A stretch of DNA of 22,740 nucleotides from a virus: the IMG/VR virus record IMGVR_UViG_3300050014_000551, positions 1 through 22,740 of that record; one strand, written 5' to 3'. The notes beneath the pieces are model-generated. The model had not been told where the DNA came from. It saw only the letters and a program-made list of their open reading frames with translations, and searched no databases. Both the position numbers and the translations under genes were made by a program. Below, one piece after another: positions 7,070 to 13,964 of this stretch. Position 1 is the stretch's first letter. Every line of letters begins with the position of its first letter.

Positions 7070-7607
7070 GCAAGAGCGTGCGGTGGAAATGCTAGACATT
7101 CCGCCACAGTACCGCAAGTGGACCTTGGACGACTACTCCCAGGCCGTGCGGTTGGCTCTGGCACCGTTCCTGGCCGGGTATCGCTGGTCGGCATTCCTGT
7201 GCGGGGGCGTCGGGACACGCAAGACGAGCCTGGCGGCCGCCATGCTGCGGAGATGGCGCGTGTCAGGCAAGCCATCGGGCGGCGCTCCGTATGGCGAATT
7301 TGTACAACCGAGCCGATTCACATCACTTGCCCGCGACATGGACAATGGCCGCGTAGCCTTGGCGTCGTGGCGCAAGGCGTCAATCCTCGTGCTGGACGAC
7401 GTGAGCGCCTACCGTAACACGCCGCATATCGTCGAGACGCTACTCCTGCTGCTTTCGGCCCGATACGACGATGTTCGTCCTACCATAATCACGTCCAACT
7501 TGCGATTGCCCGAACTGGCGACGCACCTGGACCCGCGAATCGCCAGCAGACTACAGGATGGTGTGTGTGTAGACCTGGGCGACGTGGATACGCGGGGTAA
7601 GGCATAA
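6978..7607 (+). CDS. DnaC/IstB-type helicase loader ATPase with altered Walker A, about 209 aa
   Basis: AAA+ helicase loaders place the replicative helicase at an origin using ATP. Visible motifs are a Walker A-like GGVGTRKTSLAAA, a Walker B ILVLDDVSA, a sensor-1-like TIITSN and an arginine-finger-like DPRIASRLQDG. The residue before the Walker A lysine is Arg (codon CGC) where Gly is normal. GAGG at 6968-6971 supports ATG 6978, but ATG 7041 would shorten the 92-base overlap with the preceding gene to 29 bases. Placement after a replisome-organizer-like gene is the typical phage order. Its TAA overlaps the next ATG. Confidence 0.85.
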   Translation: MERISKILPGLGKSQSQPGRPMSQRPALTPEQERAVEMLDIPPQYRKWTLDDYSQAVRLALAPFLAGYRWSAFLCGGVGTRKTSLAAAMLRRWRVSGKPSGGAPYGEFVQPSRFTSLARDMDNGRVALASWRKASILVLDDVSAYRNTPHIVETLLLLLSARYDDVRPTIITSNLRLPELATHLDPRIASRLQDGVCVDLGDVDTRGKA

Positions 7608-7762
7608 TGACCACACCACGAAAACCAAAGTGTGAACTTAAATCCAGCGCCACGCATCGCCATCCTGACGAGGATCGCGAGATTCAGCGGCGTGTGGGGG
7701 TCTACAGAGTGCAGGTAATGATCTGGCGGCGAATTGTTCGCTGGGAACCCAAGAAAGGATGA
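7607..7762 (+). CDS. Small basic protein, 51 aa
   Basis: This ORF starts one base into the TAA of the helicase loader and ends in the ATGA start of the next gene. The product is basic, with a His/Arg-rich centre (HRHPDEDREIQRRVGVYRVQ) and a C-terminal VMIWRRIVRWEPKKG. Unknown function. The double overlap supports translation. Confidence 0.55.
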   Translation: MTTPRKPKCELKSSATHRHPDEDREIQRRVGVYRVQVMIWRRIVRWEPKKG

Positions 7763-7914
7763 TCGTGAAATACCTAATGGCAATCTTGTGTCGATTGGGC
7801 CTGCACCCGTGGATAGTCAGCAACGGCGGGCTGTCTCGCTGGTGCCCCTGGTGCGAGGCGCGGCAAATTCGATTCATGCGATTTGGTCAACTGTCGGATT
7901 GGAGAACGCTATGA
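7759..7914 (+). CDS. Small Cys/Trp-rich protein, 51 aa
   Basis: AAGAAAGGATG surrounds the start, giving a ribosome binding site overlapping the previous gene. The product has an N-terminal hydrophobic stretch (MIVKYLMAILCRLGLHPW) followed by a CPWCEARQIRF knuckle, a layout seen in small phage zinc-knuckle proteins that begin CRLGLH.W. It ends with TGA inside the ATGA start of the kinase-like gene. Confidence 0.6.
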   Translation: MIVKYLMAILCRLGLHPWIVSNGGLSRWCPWCEARQIRFMRFGQLSDWRTL

Positions 7915-8510
7915 CAACCGCTCCTGAACTGGACTATCAATACGAGCTGCTGGAGCTGCCGCCCCGAAAACCGAGAGTGTTAATCATCGGGCCGTCGGGC
8001 GGGGGGAAGACCACGGCGGGAGAAATGCTGTGCAAGGCGATGAGAACGCACGGCCCGGCCGACACTAGTACCATACTGATGCTGGAATTCGCAGAGGATG
8101 AGGTTGAGCCTCTTCGAGGGGTGCTAAGCCCCAGCGTACTAGACACCGTGCGAACGGCAATCCATAGGTTCCTGCGCGACCACAAGGCCAGCCTTCGCAA
8201 AGAACTATTTGACTTCGGCAACAGAAAGAAGGCGGACAACCCGGCCTACTACGCACGTTCCGCCGTCGGGATGTGTGACGTTGTTACCGGCGTTCGCACC
8301 AAGGCTGAACTTGCGGCGGCGCGGCCCCTGTTTGACCGCGTAATCTGGGTGCAGCGGGCGGGCTTCGAGCGGGGCGAAACCGACGAGATCGAGGCTACTG
8401 ACGCGGACGAGCAATTCATCGGCCTGTCTCTTGTGGAGATGCAGGTCGCGATGGAGCAACTGGCACAAAGGCTACGCGGTGAGAGGGGTAACAATGAACA
8501 AGCGAATTGA
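7911..8510 (+). CDS. P-loop kinase, probable phage deoxynucleoside monophosphate kinase-like, 199 aa
   Basis: A perfect Walker A GPSGGGKTT lies at residues 27-35. Further along come a HRFLRD..ASLRKELFDFGN segment, NPAYYARSAVG, a conserved-looking DVVTGVRTKAE and VIWVQRAG. This order (P-loop, then R-rich helix, then VVTGVR and VIWV.R) resembles phage dNMP kinases such as T4 gp1, which phosphorylate dNMPs for phage DNA synthesis. A general AAA ATPase is the alternative. The ATG at 7911 is fixed by the overlap with the previous stop. It belongs functionally with the HD hydrolase and resolvase genes. Confidence 0.78.
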   Translation: MTTAPELDYQYELLELPPRKPRVLIIGPSGGGKTTAGEMLCKAMRTHGPADTSTILMLEFAEDEVEPLRGVLSPSVLDTVRTAIHRFLRDHKASLRKELFDFGNRKKADNPAYYARSAVGMCDVVTGVRTKAELAAARPLFDRVIWVQRAGFERGETDEIEATDADEQFIGLSLVEMQVAMEQLAQRLRGERGNNEQAN

Positions 8511-8715
8511 GTTACTTGGCGGGCTAGCAACGCTTGTTGCCATTGCGGGCGTCATCCTGAACAACTGCCAGCTTTGGCCCTGCTTCCTGCTCTGGTTCGT
8601 CAGCAACGGCCTGACGCTCTGGATTCATTACCAGGCGCGTATCTGGTCCCTGGTGGCGCGTGATGCCATATTCCTTGTGTTAGCTATTGTTGGATTGATC
8701 CAATGGACGGCCTAG
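8494..8715 (+). CDS. Small membrane protein, PnuC-like fold fragment, 73 aa
   Basis: The gene has GAGAGGGG at 8481-8488 and overlaps the kinase by 17 bases. Three hydrophobic stretches are visible: about residues 7-23, 28-44 and 53-70. The pattern ILNNCQLWPCFLLWFVSNGL...AR...FL...GLIQW resembles short phage proteins related to PnuC nicotinamide riboside transporters, but it is far shorter than PnuC (about 200 residues), so any transport role is doubtful. It acts in the inner membrane if translated. Confidence 0.7.
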   Translation: MNKRIELLGGLATLVAIAGVILNNCQLWPCFLLWFVSNGLTLWIHYQARIWSLVARDAIFLVLAIVGLIQWTA

Positions 8716-8717
8716 TC

Positions 8718-8879
8718 ATGCCTACATTGAACCCCAAACAGACCAGACTGATGCACCAACTCCTGCGCGTAGCGGAGTGGCATAACCAAGCGGAAATCCC
8801 GACGCCAGAGCAAGAAACGGAATTAGTAGAACTCCCGTTCGGCGAGGGCGAGGAACACGACGACGACACGGAACCATAG
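8718..8879 (+). CDS. Acidic small hypothetical protein, 53 aa
   Basis: ATG 8718 follows GGACGG at 8706-8711. An in-frame ATG at 8703 is possible but overlaps the membrane gene and lacks a ribosome binding site. The product has a basic helical N-terminus (MPTLNPKQTRLMHQLLRVAEW) and an acidic tail (GEGEEHDDDTEP). Unknown family. Confidence 0.5.
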   Translation: MPTLNPKQTRLMHQLLRVAEWHNQAEIPTPEQETELVELPFGEGEEHDDDTEP

Positions 8880-8905
8880 TAACCAACCCTGAAAGGAAAA
8901 GACTC

Positions 8906-9088
8906 ATGGACGAGCAGCAGGAAGTAACGGATTTGACGGTACATGACGAGCGCAAAACCTACCGTGTGCGGACCATCTGCACGAACTGCGGAACGCGGGC
9001 GGCGATGTTGTTCCCGCTGGGCGTTCCGGTCGCTTTAGCCATCTGCCCGACATGCAAGTGTGTGACCATCAAACCCATCATCAACTAA
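8906..9088 (+). CDS. Zinc-ribbon protein, 60 aa
   Basis: AAAGGAAAAG precedes the ATG. The product has CTNCGTRAAMLFPLG followed by CPTCKCVTIKP, a compact two-knuckle ribbon of the type seen in phage and host small zinc-ribbon factors. The N-terminus is acidic. It lies just upstream of the metallophosphoesterase. Confidence 0.7.
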   Translation: MDEQQEVTDLTVHDERKTYRVRTICTNCGTRAAMLFPLGVPVALAICPTCKCVTIKPIIN

Positions 9089-9102
9089 GGAAAGGATTCC
9101 GA

Positions 9103-9939
9103 ATGAACAAGCACGTAGACAACCTGATTGTTGTGAGCGACCTGCACTGCGGCTGCAAGATGGGCCTGTGCCCTGACCACCCCGTACAACTGGACGACGG
9201 CGGAACCTACCAGCCCTCGCGCGTGCAGCGCACGATGTGGGCGTGGTGGCAAGAGTTTTGGCATGATTGGGTGCCCGAAGTCTGCCACGGCCAGCCCTAC
9301 GCCGTGCTGGTCAATGGTGACGCGCTCGATGGTGTTCACCACGGCGCGGTAACGCAGGTGTCAAACAACTTGGCCGACCAGCAGGCGATTGCCGAACTGT
9401 GCCTGCGGCCCGTCCGCGACCGTTGCCAGGGGCGGTTCTACATGATTCGCGGAACCGAGGCCCACGTAGGCCCCAGCGGACAGCAGGAGGAGGCGTTAGC
9501 GCGATCGCTTGATGCGGTCAAGGACTCAGAAGGTCGGCGGGCGCGCTATGAGGCGTGGATTCGCGTCGGCAGCGGCCTCGTTCACTGTTTGCACCACATT
9601 GGCACGACCGGCTCGATGCACTACGAGAGTACGGCCGTCACCAAGGAACTAACGGAATCCTATGCCGAAGCCGGCCGCTGGCGAAACCGCCCGCCCGATG
9701 TCGTGGTGCGCTCGCACCGCCACCGCAATATCGAGGTCCGCGTGCCTACGTCGCTGGGCTACGGCATCAGCTTCACTACGGCGGCCTGGCAGCTCAAAAC
9801 GCCCTTCGCGTTCCGCATTCCCGGTGGCCGGCTGACTACCCCGCAGATCGGCGGAAGCGCCATCATCCAGGGCGACCACGACCTGTACACGCGGCACCGG
9901 GTCTGGTCTATCGGCCGCACCAAGGAGGTTGTACTGTGA
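9103..9939 (+). CDS. Calcineurin-like metallophosphoesterase, 278 aa
   Basis: This is a binuclear-metal hydrolase of phosphoesters. Motifs in order: SDLHCG (D13, H15), NGDALDG (D73, D76), a variant of GNHD/E reading RGTEAH (117-121) and a late VVRSHRHRN (204-209) supplying the last His ligands. The family signature is thus complete, with Thr in place of the usual Asn of the GNH motif, a variant I have seen in phage members. Possible substrates are nucleic acids or nucleotides; the exact one is unknown. AAGGAAAGGA at 9088-9097 fixes ATG 9103. The stop overlaps the next GTG in GTGA. Confidence 0.88.
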   Translation: MNKHVDNLIVVSDLHCGCKMGLCPDHPVQLDDGGTYQPSRVQRTMWAWWQEFWHDWVPEVCHGQPYAVLVNGDALDGVHHGAVTQVSNNLADQQAIAELCLRPVRDRCQGRFYMIRGTEAHVGPSGQQEEALARSLDAVKDSEGRRARYEAWIRVGSGLVHCLHHIGTTGSMHYESTAVTKELTESYAEAGRWRNRPPDVVVRSHRHRNIEVRVPTSLGYGISFTTAAWQLKTPFAFRIPGGRLTTPQIGGSAIIQGDHDLYTRHRVWSIGRTKEVVL

Positions 9940-10199
9940 AGAAGGCCAAGATTACGCGCGACGAGTGGATGGAGGAGCTAGACAGGATTTCGCAACGTCC
10001 CAGCGATCCGGGCAAGACACAATCCGAACTGGCTTCACAATGGGGCGTATCACATCGGATTGCGCAGGTTCGTATCGCCAAGTTGAATAGTGCTGGCAGC
10101 CTGATTACGGGCAAGCGGTACGCAAAAGACGCACGGGGACACTGGATAGCATTCGTTGTCTACCGGCTCAAGGGCAGGAAGGGGGCTACAAATGCCTAA
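9936..10199 (+). CDS. Winged-helix-like protein, 87 aa
   Basis: A consensus AAGGAGG at 9922-9928 shows that GTG 9936 is the start, coupled to the phosphoesterase stop. Residues 28-60 (TQSELASQWGVSHRIAQVRIAKLNSAGSLITGKR) read as a helix-turn-helix followed by a wing, ending WIAFVVYRLKGRK. It is probably DNA-binding, perhaps a transcription regulator. It is not a full MarR protein, being too short. Confidence 0.72.
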   Translation: MKKAKITRDEWMEELDRISQRPSDPGKTQSELASQWGVSHRIAQVRIAKLNSAGSLITGKRYAKDARGHWIAFVVYRLKGRKGATNA

Positions 10200-10500
10200 A
10201 ACCCTATTCCCCGCCATCACGCCGCCCGTTCACGTCCTGGCATGCAGGGCTAACACCACGATCAGCCTTACCAGCGACACCAGGACATGCTCGGTAACCC
10301 ATCAATCCGTGCCCGCCAACCTGATTTTGACGATCCGGCAGGGCAAGGGCGAGAAACGGCGGTACTACTCGACGTGGCAGCAACTCGTCCGCCTGGGGCC
10401 GCGCACGTTGGCTGAGTTCATCCCCGACGCGGGCGCGGTCACGGCAGCGATAGCGGCTATGGAACACCTGCGGCTGCAGTACCGACAGTTTGACCTCTAA
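10192..10500 (+). CDS. Hypothetical protein, 102 aa
   Basis: The start overlaps the previous gene by 8 bases, with GGAAGGGGG at 10177-10185 as ribosome binding site. The protein is beta-rich in its N-terminal half (TTISLTSDTRTCSV, ILTIRQGKGEKRRYYSTW) and ends with a helix (VTAAIAAMEHLRLQYRQ). No family recognised. Confidence 0.62.
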   Translation: MPKTLFPAITPPVHVLACRANTTISLTSDTRTCSVTHQSVPANLILTIRQGKGEKRRYYSTWQQLVRLGPRTLAEFIPDAGAVTAAIAAMEHLRLQYRQFDL

Positions 10501-10527
10501 CCGCCCAAATGGGCAAGGAAATTGAAA

Positions 10528-11052
10528 ATGAAGACAGCAGCGTGGATTCTAGCGGTGGTCCTGTTTGTGCTCACTGTCGTTATGATTCGGGGCCGCATCG
10601 TGGCGGATTGGGAGTATGAGAGCACCATTTCTGCACCGTGGCTGTTGGCCGATAAGGCATCGACCATACCCCAGAAGACAAAGTACATCGACCAGTTTGT
10701 TGCGAATTTGGAGGGCTTGCATCTTAATGACGAACACAGCGCCATTTTCTTGACGACGCCCAATAACTCGTTCGGGGAAAATCTGGCGCAGCTCAAAACG
10801 CTCCGGGTGCGGCTGCACGAGATAGAGAAGATGGACGTTACCAGCTTCCAGTACCAGACGGCCATGCAGCAGATCACGGCCCAAGAGCAGGGCGAGGCCA
10901 AGAACATGCTGTCTGTCTTTGAGGGCACCTGGATCAAGGCGCATTTCTGGTATGTGTGGAATTGGATTGGTGGCGTGATTGTGGTACTGCTGAGTCTCGC
11001 CGCGTCGGCCGATGTCGGGCTATTTATTGCAGCCTACGAGGCGTGGTACTAG
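10528..11052 (+). CDS. Membrane protein with two terminal TM helices, 174 aa
   Basis: The N-terminus (AAWILAVVLFVLTVVMI) and the C-terminus (WIGGVIVVLLSLAASADVGLFIA) are both strongly hydrophobic. The 110-residue middle is soluble and probably helical, so a hairpin membrane protein with a large periplasmic or cytoplasmic domain is likely. AAGGAAA at 10515-10521 supports ATG 10528 over the TTG at 10522. It is the last gene of the rightward block and overlaps the end of the recombinase gene on the other strand by 29 bases. No family recognised. Confidence 0.7.
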   Translation: MKTAAWILAVVLFVLTVVMIRGRIVADWEYESTISAPWLLADKASTIPQKTKYIDQFVANLEGLHLNDEHSAIFLTTPNNSFGENLAQLKTLRVRLHEIEKMDVTSFQYQTAMQQITAQEQGEAKNMLSVFEGTWIKAHFWYVWNWIGGVIVVLLSLAASADVGLFIAAYEAWY

Positions 11053-11731
11053 TCTTGAGCGCCCTCCACACTGACGCCTCGGACCACGCCGAACCCCGTG
11101 GCGTGGTCTTGTTTTGCGCGTTCATCTCTGCGGCTATCCGCGCGTAGGTAGCGCCGCCCTCGCGCAGCGCCCGCATCGCGGGCAGCGTGTCCACTAGAAG
11201 CGACAAACTTCGCTCGTGGCGGTGCTCTGCGGCAGTGGCGCGGCCCTTTGCGGCAGCGATCTTCCACGCCTCTCGCTGTTGTGGCGTCCAAAATCCCTCC
11301 CGCTGACTGCCGAGCTTGACGCCGCGAGCCTTGGCCGCGCCAAGTGCCAGCTTGGTATTCAGGCTGATTCGGTCGGCCTCGTATTCCGCGACCAGGGCCA
11401 TGATCCCGATCATAAACTTGTTGGCTTCCGGCATGTCGGCGGCTTTGAACTCAACGCCAGATTCGCGGATGGACACCAGGAACGCGAGATTGCGCAGGAG
11501 CCTATCTAATCGCGCCACGATCAGGGTTGCCCCCGCCCGCTTACAGTGGGCCAGGGCCTTGAGCAGCTCTGGCCGGTCGCACCGCTTGCCAGATTCGACC
11601 TCGACGTAATCCGCTATGACGCCACCGTTGGCGTTGGTGTAGGTTGCTACGGCGACACGTTGCGCCTCTAAACCTAGACCACTCCGGCCCTGACGATCTG
11701 TACTTACGCGGTAGTATGCAATTAGCTGCAT
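11024..11731 (-). CDS. Serine recombinase, resolvase/invertase family, 235 aa
   Basis: The resolvase domain is clear: YYRVSTDRQ (catalytic Ser about residue 10), IVARLDRLLRN (about 71-81) and the E-helix region IMALVAEYEADRISLNTK (about 110-127). A C-terminal region (about 182-227, ending SEASVWRAL) resembles a helix-turn-helix DNA-binding domain. It is of the small resolvase/invertase size rather than a large serine integrase. Roles might be DNA inversion, resolution or insertion of the phage. A GAAGGAAGG site just upstream of ATG 11731 supports the start. It is the terminal gene of the leftward operon and converges on, and overlaps, the membrane-protein gene. Confidence 0.9.
   Translation of the reverse strand: MQLIAYYRVSTDRQGRSGLGLEAQRVAVATYTNANGGVIADYVEVESGKRCDRPELLKALAHCKRAGATLIVARLDRLLRNLAFLVSIRESGVEFKAADMPEANKFMIGIMALVAEYEADRISLNTKLALGAAKARGVKLGSQREGFWTPQQREAWKIAAAKGRATAAEHRHERSLSLLVDTLPAMRALREGGATYARIAAEMNAQNKTTPRGSAWSEASVWRALKTSTTPRRLQ
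11081..11116 (+). terminator. Rho-independent terminator for the rightward block
   Basis: Positions 11082-11090 (GACCACGCC) pair perfectly with 11100-11108 (GGCGTGGTC), with a 9-base loop, followed by TTGTTTT. It lies about 30 bases after the stop of the membrane protein gene. It also lies inside the coding region of the converging recombinase on the opposite strand, where it is only coding sequence. Confidence 0.7.
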
Positions 11732-11733
11732 GG

Positions 11734-11985
11734 CTACCCTTCCTTCATCGGTTCCACGGGCGGCAGCATCACGGGCGCGGGTTCGGCCTTGGGCGCTTCG
11801 GGTTCCGGCTCCGGCGGATTGGTGATCTCCCACTGCCGCAGGCCGATCTCGATGATGTACTGCGCAGCGTTAGACAGGCCACGGCGCTCGACCTTGGCCA
11901 CGCGCACGAGACGCGCCTTCACGGAGCGCAGCGCAGACACGTTCAAGGGCACAAACGGATCATCGGTGTTTCGGTATCGGGGCAT
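11734..11985 (-). CDS. Ribbon-helix-helix-like protein with Pro-rich tail, 83 aa
   Basis: The first 50 residues (DPFVPLNVSALRSVKARL, then RGLSNAAQYIIEIGLRQWEI) look like a short beta strand and two helices as in CopG-type repressors, but the fit is not strong. Residues 57-83 are a Pro/Glu-rich disordered tail. A good AAAGGAAG site precedes ATG 11985. It sits directly upstream of the recombinase, two bases apart, and may regulate this operon or the recombinase. Confidence 0.65.
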   Translation of the reverse strand: MPRYRNTDDPFVPLNVSALRSVKARLVRVAKVERRGLSNAAQYIIEIGLRQWEITNPPEPEPEAPKAEPAPVMLPPVEPMKEG

Positions 11986-11988
11986 CGT

Positions 11989-12381
11989 TCAGCTTCCTTT
12001 CGGGTTCGGGGTTGTGTTGGTCGTCTCTGCCGTCGTCTTTACTAGAGCGGCGCGGGCCTGCTCCAGCCATTTCGCATCGGGCGATCCGGCGTCGGGGGTG
12101 TCGCCAGCGAATGCGGGGTTGTCTAGTTTGTCCACGATCCACCGCAGCGCCGCTACGAGTTCGTCGTGGGCGTTGTCCGGGGCGCGACGGTTCCAGGTCT
12201 CCAGGGCCGTCTTGCGAGTAGAGCCTGTAACCTGTGGGGCCGCATTACACTCATCGTTGTCGCACATAACCATTCGCTTCTGCGGACCGCCACCATGCCA
12301 AGGCTCGATGAACGGCTGATGTCCGCAGAACGGACACGGCTTGGCATCTTCCTTCGACAATCGCACTGGTTCGTTGCTCAC
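11989..12381 (-). CDS. Lar-family-like zinc-ribbon protein, 130 aa
   Basis: Residues 15-66 have [12 protein letters not shown] (CxxC), a central MCDNDEC and a terminal ALETWNRR. This is the pattern of Lar restriction-alleviation proteins (phage Rac lar), which reduce the effect of type I restriction on phage DNA. The rest (to residue 130) is a helical extension not seen in short Lar proteins. Anti-restriction activity is inferred from the family and has not been shown. GTG start at 12381 with AGGAG at 12388-12392. The stop lies just 3 bases before the RHH gene start. Confidence 0.78.
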   Translation of the reverse strand: MSNEPVRLSKEDAKPCPFCGHQPFIEPWHGGGPQKRMVMCDNDECNAAPQVTGSTRKTALETWNRRAPDNAHDELVAALRWIVDKLDNPAFAGDTPDAGSPDAKWLEQARAALVKTTAETTNTTPNPKGS

Positions 12382-12408
12382 GTCATTCTCCTGCGCCCTC
12401 GCGGGCGG

Positions 12409-12567
12409 TTAATGGTTCTTTGCTGCATCAATCAGCGCCAACAGGTCATCGCGCCGCTGTAGTAATTCCCAGTTCCAGCACCGGCCGGAACAGTTCCGAA
12501 ATATCTCGTCCGTGATCTTGCGGGCAACGGCTCGCAGTTCGGCTTGGTAGGCTTCCAGTAGCGTCAT
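12409..12567 (-). CDS. Small hypothetical protein, 52 aa
   Basis: ATG 12567 overlaps the upstream stop by ATGA, and GGTGGG lies just before it. The open frame continues further upstream but overlaps the neighbour. The product is helical (LLEAYQAELRAVARKITDEI) with two Cys (CSGRCWNW) and a terminal LALIDAAKNH. Unknown. Confidence 0.6.
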   Translation of the reverse strand: MTLLEAYQAELRAVARKITDEIFRNCSGRCWNWELLQRRDDLLALIDAAKNH

Positions 12568-12788
12568 AGCCCACCGTCCACGTCCATCAAATCCAGCTCT
12601 AGCGCCGCCAGTCCGCACTCGGTCTGCTTGCGTCGGTCGCCGCGCTCGCCAGCACGTCGCGCCTCGCGGCGTAGCAGGTCGCTCATCGCGCGCCGCTGGT
12701 CGCGGATCAGCCGCTCGATAGCCTCGATCATGCTGGAGGTAGCGTATCCGCAGTTGACGAGTGGGATGTTTTCATTTACACTGACCAT
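12564..12788 (-). CDS. Hypothetical helical protein, 74 aa
   Basis: AAAGGAG is well placed before ATG 12788. The product is mostly helical and Arg-rich (AIERLIRDQRRAMSDLLRRE), with a C-terminal LAALELDLMDVDGGL. No family. It is coupled to the next gene by ATGA. Confidence 0.65.
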   Translation of the reverse strand: MVSVNENIPLVNCGYATSSMIEAIERLIRDQRRAMSDLLRREARRAGERGDRRKQTECGLAALELDLMDVDGGL

Positions 12789-12823
12789 GTTCGCAAGCTC
12801 CTTTCCTTTTGCCGGTTCCCCGG

Positions 12824-13225
12824 CTATTTGGTGGCCTTGGAAATTGCGGCGCGGGCGGCGTCAATACGGTTCTTCCGCAGAGCGTTAAACTCCTCATGCG
12901 ACAAGCCCGTCTTCGTTCCGTCATTACCACGACCATCGCCGTACACCATCGCCGGGCCTTCCGACTGCGCAAGCAACCCCTCCAGCGCCGCCAACAGGTC
13001 AGGGGCGGCTTTCAGCAGATTAGCAACGGCCCTGGGATTGTAACCAGACTCGCCGTAAATCATCGCCACAGCATGACCGCCCATGTACTCCTCGCCGGTG
13101 TCTGGCCACAGGTACAGGTCGCCCTTGTCGTTGGTGCCACCTTCCAGCTTGAGTTTGCAGTCAAGCGCGCGGGCATGTTCCCTGTTCGCCTGATCTGTAA
13201 CGGCGCGTCGTTCCTTGTTTGTCAT
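12824..13225 (-). CDS. Hypothetical phage protein with KAAPDLLAALE motif, 133 aa
   Basis: Start ATG 13225 is chosen over 13231 because AAAAGG lies 6 bases before it rather than touching it. The motif ANLLKAAPDLLAALEGLL is common in small phage early proteins of unknown function, usually near NAR.IA. A beta-rich segment (DLYLWPDTGEEYMGG) precedes it, and a GYNPRAVA segment stands where others have a longer linker. Not recognised beyond this. It is part of the leftward operon. Confidence 0.72.
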   Translation of the reverse strand: MTNKERRAVTDQANREHARALDCKLKLEGGTNDKGDLYLWPDTGEEYMGGHAVAMIYGESGYNPRAVANLLKAAPDLLAALEGLLAQSEGPAMVYGDGRGNDGTKTGLSHEEFNALRKNRIDAARAAISKATK

Positions 13226-13257
13226 GTTCATCCTTTTGCGGCGTTGCCGCGTTTGAG

Positions 13258-13413
13258 TTACTTGGTTCCTTGGGCCTTGGCGAGGGCAGCGCGGATCGCC
13301 TTGGTATAACCAACCACAAAGGCCACGCTGGCGTCCGTGGTGTTTTGTACCTGCATGTGCGCCCGGATAATGCGCCGGCAGTTCGCGCGTAGCTCTGTCA
13401 ATATCACAGTCAT
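13258..13413 (-). CDS. Small hypothetical protein, 51 aa
   Basis: The internal ATG 13413 is chosen because CGAAAGAGA lies immediately upstream; the longer frame would run into the next gene upstream. The product is helical and basic (TELRANCRRIIRAHMQVQN, then AFVVGYTKAIRAALAKAQ). Unknown. Confidence 0.55.
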   Translation of the reverse strand: MTVILTELRANCRRIIRAHMQVQNTTDASVAFVVGYTKAIRAALAKAQGTK

Positions 13414-13417
13414 TCTC

Positions 13418-13653
13418 TTTCGGTGTTTGATTTCGGAACTACTCTTTTTCAACATCCTTCAATGGGACACAAACATAATCCCCATCATCACAGAAGATCC
13501 GGACCAGTTTCCCGAGCTTGGGATGATCTTCCATCAAATGGGCTTTACCGGCATACTTATTTTTGCCGGAGAAAAAGAATACCCTGTCTTTGGCTTTGAT
13601 GGTTTTCATACGGCTACCTTTCAGTGTTTGGTTTCGGGACTACTTCTTTTTGC
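13418..13653. repeat. Imperfect direct repeat of about 33 bases flanking a 56-aa gene
   Basis: Positions 13418-13450 and 13619-13653 are near-identical: TTTC(G/A)GTGTTTG(A/G)TTTCGG(G/A)ACTACT, then a T insertion in the second copy and CTTTTT. Three substitutions and one indel separate them. In both places the repeat spans the end of one leftward gene and the ribosome binding site of the next, so it is a duplicated gene junction. Confidence 0.7.
13439..13609 (-). CDS. Small hypothetical protein, 56 aa
   Basis: An ORF of 56 codons between TAG (13439-13441) and ATG 13609, with a GAAAGG ribosome binding site. The product begins MKTIKAKDRVFFFSGKNKY and contains FCDDGDYVCVPLKDV, so it looks like a small beta-rich protein with a glycine turn, perhaps an SH3-like fold. 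Function unknown. It fills a stretch that otherwise would look empty. Confidence 0.55.
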   Translation of the reverse strand: MKTIKAKDRVFFFSGKNKYAGKAHLMEDHPKLGKLVRIFCDDGDYVCVPLKDVEKE

Positions 13654-13718
13654 CGAAAAACATTCGCAATCGGTGCGGCCTGGGCGACGGTCAGGGGATT
13701 GTGGTTGGCGCGGGTCAT
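13614..13718 (-). CDS. Micro-ORF, 34-aa peptide
   Basis: ATGA overlap with the upstream gene (13715-13718). The peptide is short (MTRANHNPLTVAQAAPIANV...) and ends just before the next gene's ATG. The end region lies in a duplicated stretch (see repeats), so it may be a by-product of spacer sequence. Low certainty. Confidence 0.35.
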   Translation of the reverse strand: MTRANHNPLTVAQAAPIANVFRQKEVVPKPNTER

Positions 13719-13945
13719 CGCTCGTGCCCTGTCTCGATCTGCCGGACTCGACCTGTGCCGTCCGTCCACACAACGACGCCGTTAGGCAGGCGCAGCGTGT
13801 ACCCTGCCGCTCCATCCGCCGGATGATCACAGGCGGCGATAGGCGTCCCGCCGCCAGGGCGATATATAGCCAGGGCGTCGGCCTGCAGCGCGGTCCGGTA
13901 GAGGACTCTAGACATGCCAGTTGCGGCTCTCTGCTCTGTCGTCAT
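13715..13945 (-). CDS. Hypothetical protein, 76 aa
   Basis: ATG 13945 has AGGAG and a second GGATC nearby on the coding strand and is preferred over the longer frame. The product is beta-rich in its second half (AAGYTLRLPNGVVVWTDGTGRVRQIE), which reads as a small beta-sheet domain. Unknown family. The 105 bases upstream are noncoding and structured (see ncRNA entry). Confidence 0.6.
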   Translation of the reverse strand: MTTEQRAATGMSRVLYRTALQADALAIYRPGGGTPIAACDHPADGAAGYTLRLPNGVVVWTDGTGRVRQIETGHER

Positions 13946-13964
13946 GATCCTGTACTCCTGTTTG

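Noticed and set aside
11024-11731. Insertion sequence carrying the serine recombinase
   Set aside because: No TnpB or flanking terminal repeats were seen; the gene fits as the last gene of the phage operon.
12811-12824. GCCGG-TTCC-CCGGC hairpin as a terminator
   Set aside because: On the leftward strand no T-tract follows it; it is near the ribosome binding site of the next gene and the operon continues.
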